This document shows, in pieces, positions 3,282-5,867 of a stretch of DNA of 5,867 bases. Location: NCBI GenBank assembly GCA_030665795.1, contig DAOUZD010000053.1, positions 1 to 5,867 on the forward strand. Reading direction: 5' to 3'. Position 1 is the first letter of the stretch. The number at the start of each line of letters is the position of its first letter. This stretch comes from Dehalococcoides sp. Lineage in GTDB: Bacteria; Chloroflexota; Dehalococcoidia; Dehalococcoidales; RBG-16-60-22. The position numbers and the translations under genes are program-made. A model generated the notes under the pieces. It saw nothing but the letters and a program-made list of their open reading frames with translations, was not told where the DNA came from and searched no databases.

Positions 3282-5867
3282 ATGTATGAGGAGATAAGAA
3301 TAATAAAGACTGGGTTAATTGTCCTGTTAACGCTGATACTTCTAGCCGGAGGAGTGTTCTCGCTTCCTCCTTACGAAGCTACTGCCGATGACTTACCCAT
3401 CGAAGAAGGGCCGCCGCTACCTCCCGGTCCTGAGAAGTATGTCCCCGACCAGGTAATAGTTAAGTTCAAGCGTGGAATTGACGTTGCTACCGAAAAGAAG
3501 CTAAATGATAAGTTTGGAACTGAGGTAGTTCATACCAGCCGATTCGCCGGATTTAAGGTGTTAAAGATTCCCAAAGGGAAAACCGTGGCTGAGATGGTTC
3601 AAGCTTACTCGAAGCAACCCAATGTGGAATATGCCGAGCCGAACTATATCGACCACATAACCTGGAGCCCCAATGACCCCGGATATTCCCTACAGTGGCA
3701 CTTTAATCAGATTAACCTGGAGGCCGCCTGGGACTTGGATACCAGTTCTCCAAATTATGGAGGAGATTCAAGCATAATCGTAGCTGTCGTAGATAGCGGT
3801 GTGGCTTATGAAACATACGGTGTCTATGTGCAGGCACCGGACTTGGCTAACACCAATTTCACCAGTGGCTGGGACTTCGTCAACAGTGACGCCCATCCTA
3901 ATGATGACAACAGTCATGGCACCCATGTCTGCGGCACCATTGCCCAGAGCACCAATAATAACCTGGGAGTGGCAGGAATAGCCTTCAACACCACGATTAT
4001 GCCGATAAAGACACTTAATAGCGCCGGCAGCGGGACTCACGCCCAGATGGCTGACGGTTTCCACTACGCTGCGGATAACGGTGCCCATATCATCAGCTAC
4101 AGTGCCGGTGGCTCTCATTCCACTACCAAGGCAAATGCGGTTGCCTATGCCCGCAACGCCGGGGTTATTATTATTGCTGCCGCAGGCAATGACTATCAGA
4201 CGGGGAATGACCCTGAATATCCGGCCGCCTATGATGACTATGTCATCGCCGTGGGGGCGACCAGATATGACCAGGCTCGTGCTCCTTACTCCAATACTGG
4301 CTCTTACGTTGACATGGCTGCTCCCGGTGGCGACACAACTGTAGACCAGAATAGTGACAATTATAGTGACGGCGTCCTTCAAAATACCTTTAATCCATAT
4401 ACCCAGAACGTTACAGATTTTTCTTACTGGTTTTTGCAAGGGACATCCATGGCTACCCCTCATGTGTCCGGTGTGGCGGCACTAATTTTGGCGGAGCACC
4501 CCACCTGGACATCAGCGCAGGTGAGACATGCCCTCCTTTCTACCACCACCGATAAGGGAACCGCCGGCAAGGATGATGAATATGGCTGGGGACTGTTAGA
4601 TGCCGGTAATTCGGTTAATTCAACGCTGGTCACTCCCGTCTCCTATAGTGACGCCACGCATACCACCGCCTGCGACAACTTCACTGGCTACGCTACTGAG
4701 AACACTACCTACATGTATATCACTGGCTTACTGGCCAGCCAAAATTATGGGGTAGCCTACTATGATGGCGGCAATACCAAGAGAGCCACCGATAACGTAA
4801 CCTCTGGCGCATCGGGAAACCTGTCAAGTCAGCATGCTTTCGTTCCAAGTACAGACGCTGGTGGAACCTGGCATGCAGTTGTTTACGCTCAGGCACATAC
4901 CCCGCCGTCAACCTATAGTTCCAACTGGACATATGCCATTGGCGAGGATACCTTTATCCTTCAGTTTGCCATCCCACCAACTATGGAAGCAATAGTTGAA
5001 GCCGAGGGGCAGTACTACAATACCGCGCCAATTTTCTCTAACTTTGGCTTCGATGATGACGAGGCTTTGGATGATGGCTGGCACCAGATGGACTCCTACA
5101 CTGGAAACTGGACAGTCCTGTTTACCGATGTCGGTGGTACCTCCTGGGATAGCGATAACTGGACTATCCCCGGATTTAATGCTCTCTCCCAGGGTAGCCA
5201 CACCATCTACTTTAAGGCCACAGATAATGCCACCAATGTTGAGGGTGAATCAGGGGAGTGGGGCTGGCAGTTCTATAAGGATACCACCGCACCCACTGAC
5301 CCGACCAGCGTTAGCAGCACCAGCCATACCACAAGCGTGTGGTCGAGTGATAACACGGTTGATATCAACTGGACTGACGCCACCGACAACCTCAGTGGCC
5401 TTGATGGTTACTCTATTCTGTGGAACACTGAAAACTCCACCATCCCTGACACGACTAAGGATATTGAGGAAGGGGTTCAGACTACTACCAGTTCAGTCCT
5501 GGCTGACGGTAATAGCCACTACTTCCACATCAGGAGTAAGGATAACGCCGGTAACTGGCAGTCCACTATCCATCTCGGCCCCTTCTTCATTGATACTACC
5601 GCATGGACTGCGGAGACCATACCCAGTGCGACAGGCAAGATGGTTGTTGCTGGTACTGATGTCAGCGACTTTGCTGTTGCCAGCGATGACACCACCATCT
5701 ATGCCGTTGATAAGGAAGCCGACAAGATTTACAAGTCAACCGATGCCGGCGTGAGCTGGACAGAGCTGACCAATCCCACCGGCACCACCGAACCGCAGCT
5801 TGTTGCCGTTGCTCCCGACGACGCCAACATCGTGGCTATTGTCGCCGATGACAACGAGGTTTATGTT
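3282..5867 (+). CDS. Secreted S8 (subtilisin-like) serine protease with Ig/Fn3-like and Asp-box modules, 3' end outside window
   Basis: 862 codons are visible, with no stop before the edge. Layout: signal peptide or anchor about 10-27 (TGLIVLLTLILLAGGVFS), a Pro/Glu-rich linker, a prodomain at 53-125 (VPDQVIVKFKRG to EYAEPNYIDH), and the S8 peptidase at about 135-445. The catalytic set is complete: Asp171 in VAVVDSG, His212 in HGTHVCGT, oxyanion Asn303 in AAAGND, and Ser389 in GTSMATPHVSG. Further modules are a beta-rich domain (about 450-566), an Ig-like domain (about 568-666), an Fn3-like domain (667-774, DTTAPTDPTSVSS to HLGPFFIDTT), and the start of a probable beta-propeller with an Asp-box STDAGVSW (819-826). 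It should be exported, mature by removing its prodomain, and cleave proteins at the cell surface; the repeats probably serve for binding or anchoring. The ATG at 3282 has only a weak AAGG (3269-3272), but no other early start keeps the signal peptide. Only two cysteines are visible (217, 464). The gene is GC-richer than its upstream neighbours. Confidence 0.92.
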   Translation, partial: MYEEIRIIKTGLIVLLTLILLAGGVFSLPPYEATADDLPIEEGPPLPPGPEKYVPDQVIVKFKRGIDVATEKKLNDKFGTEVVHTSRFAGFKVLKIPKGKTVAEMVQAYSKQPNVEYAEPNYIDHITWSPNDPGYSLQWHFNQINLEAAWDLDTSSPNYGGDSSIIVAVVDSGVAYETYGVYVQAPDLANTNFTSGWDFVNSDAHPNDDNSHGTHVCGTIAQSTNNNLGVAGIAFNTTIMPIKTLNSAGSGTHAQMADGFHYAADNGAHIISYSAGGSHSTTKANAVAYARNAGVIIIAAAGNDYQTGNDPEYPAAYDDYVIAVGATRYDQARAPYSNTGSYVDMAAPGGDTTVDQNSDNYSDGVLQNTFNPYTQNVTDFSYWFLQGTSMATPHVSGVAALILAEHPTWTSAQVRHALLSTTTDKGTAGKDDEYGWGLLDAGNSVNSTLVTPVSYSDATHTTACDNFTGYATENTTYMYITGLLASQNYGVAYYDGGNTKRATDNVTSGASGNLSSQHAFVPSTDAGGTWHAVVYAQAHTPPSTYSSNWTYAIGEDTFILQFAIPPTMEAIVEAEGQYYNTAPIFSNFGFDDDEALDDGWHQMDSYTGNWTVLFTDVGGTSWDSDNWTIPGFNALSQGSHTIYFKATDNATNVEGESGEWGWQFYKDTTAPTDPTSVSSTSHTTSVWSSDNTVDINWTDATDNLSGLDGYSILWNTENSTIPDTTKDIEEGVQTTTSSVLADGNSHYFHIRSKDNAGNWQSTIHLGPFFIDTTAWTAETIPSATGKMVVAGTDVSDFAVASDDTTIYAVDKEADKIYKSTDAGVSWTELTNPTGTTEPQLVAVAPDDANIVAIVADDNEVYV
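3546..3656 (+). repeat. Prodomain repeat, copy 2 (inside the S8 protease gene)
   Basis: This is the partner of 3135-3245, offset by 411 bases in the same orientation, and it encodes residues 89-125 of the protease. Confidence 0.8.

Noticed and set aside
3768..4463. Open frame of 231 codons on the minus strand opposite the protease
   Set aside because: It lies antisense to the S8 catalytic domain, has no recognisable domain and no good ribosome binding site. It is explained by the codon bias of the GC-rich sense gene.
4996..5754. Open frame of 252 codons on the plus strand inside the protease gene
   Set aside because: Its translation is rich in Pro, Leu, Thr and Ser without domain character, as expected for an out-of-frame reading of the Ig/Fn3-like region. 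The protease frame is clearly the real one.

Overview
This is a bacterial window of moderate GC content. It is probably from an uncultured Chloroflexota (Dehalococcoidia-like) genome. That placement is an inference from two things: the character of the truncated MarR-type regulator, and the multidomain serine-protease architecture (I9-like prodomain, S8 domain, several Ig/Fn3-like modules, Asp-box repeats). Both resemble proteins I associate with that group. No rRNA, tRNA or CRISPR array was seen.

Left edge (1-370, minus strand): a broken locus. A MarR-family regulator starts at 334 with a good Shine-Dalgarno site. It loses its homology at about 128-142, exactly where a different reading frame on the same strand becomes recognisable as the middle of an rve/DDE transposase (helix-turn-helix end, linker, first catalytic Asp). 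The transposase runs off the left edge. The two pieces meet over roughly 15 bases that make sense in both frames, so this is a recombination or deletion scar, or an assembly chimera, and not a clean IS end.

Middle gap (371-867): about 500 bases without a convincing gene. It holds a possible MarR promoter with inverted repeats, a plus-strand TTGACA promoter candidate, a perfect 7-bp hairpin, and an isolated strong AGGAGG with no real gene behind it.

Right side (868 to the end, all plus strand): four closely spaced reading frames that look like one transcription unit. They are (1) an OpuAC/ProX-type osmoprotectant-binding lipoprotein without a recognisable ABC permease or ATPase beside it; (2) a 396-residue multi-pass membrane protein of no family I recognise; (3) a 58-residue frame overlapping the end of the membrane gene, which is a detached, N-terminally shortened copy of a subtilase prodomain; and (4) a large secreted S8 (subtilisin-like) protease with the full Asp/His/Asn/Ser catalytic set, still open at the right edge. 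The prodomain fragment and the protease prodomain are about 77 % identical in DNA over 111 bases, 411 bases apart. This points to a former tandem pair of proteases or a local duplication.

How the genes might work together: all the products of the right-hand block are predicted to be at or outside the membrane. No direct link between osmolyte binding, the membrane protein and the protease can be demonstrated from sequence alone. Base composition rises visibly from the AT-rich membrane gene to the GC-richer protease, so the block may be assembled from pieces of different origin.
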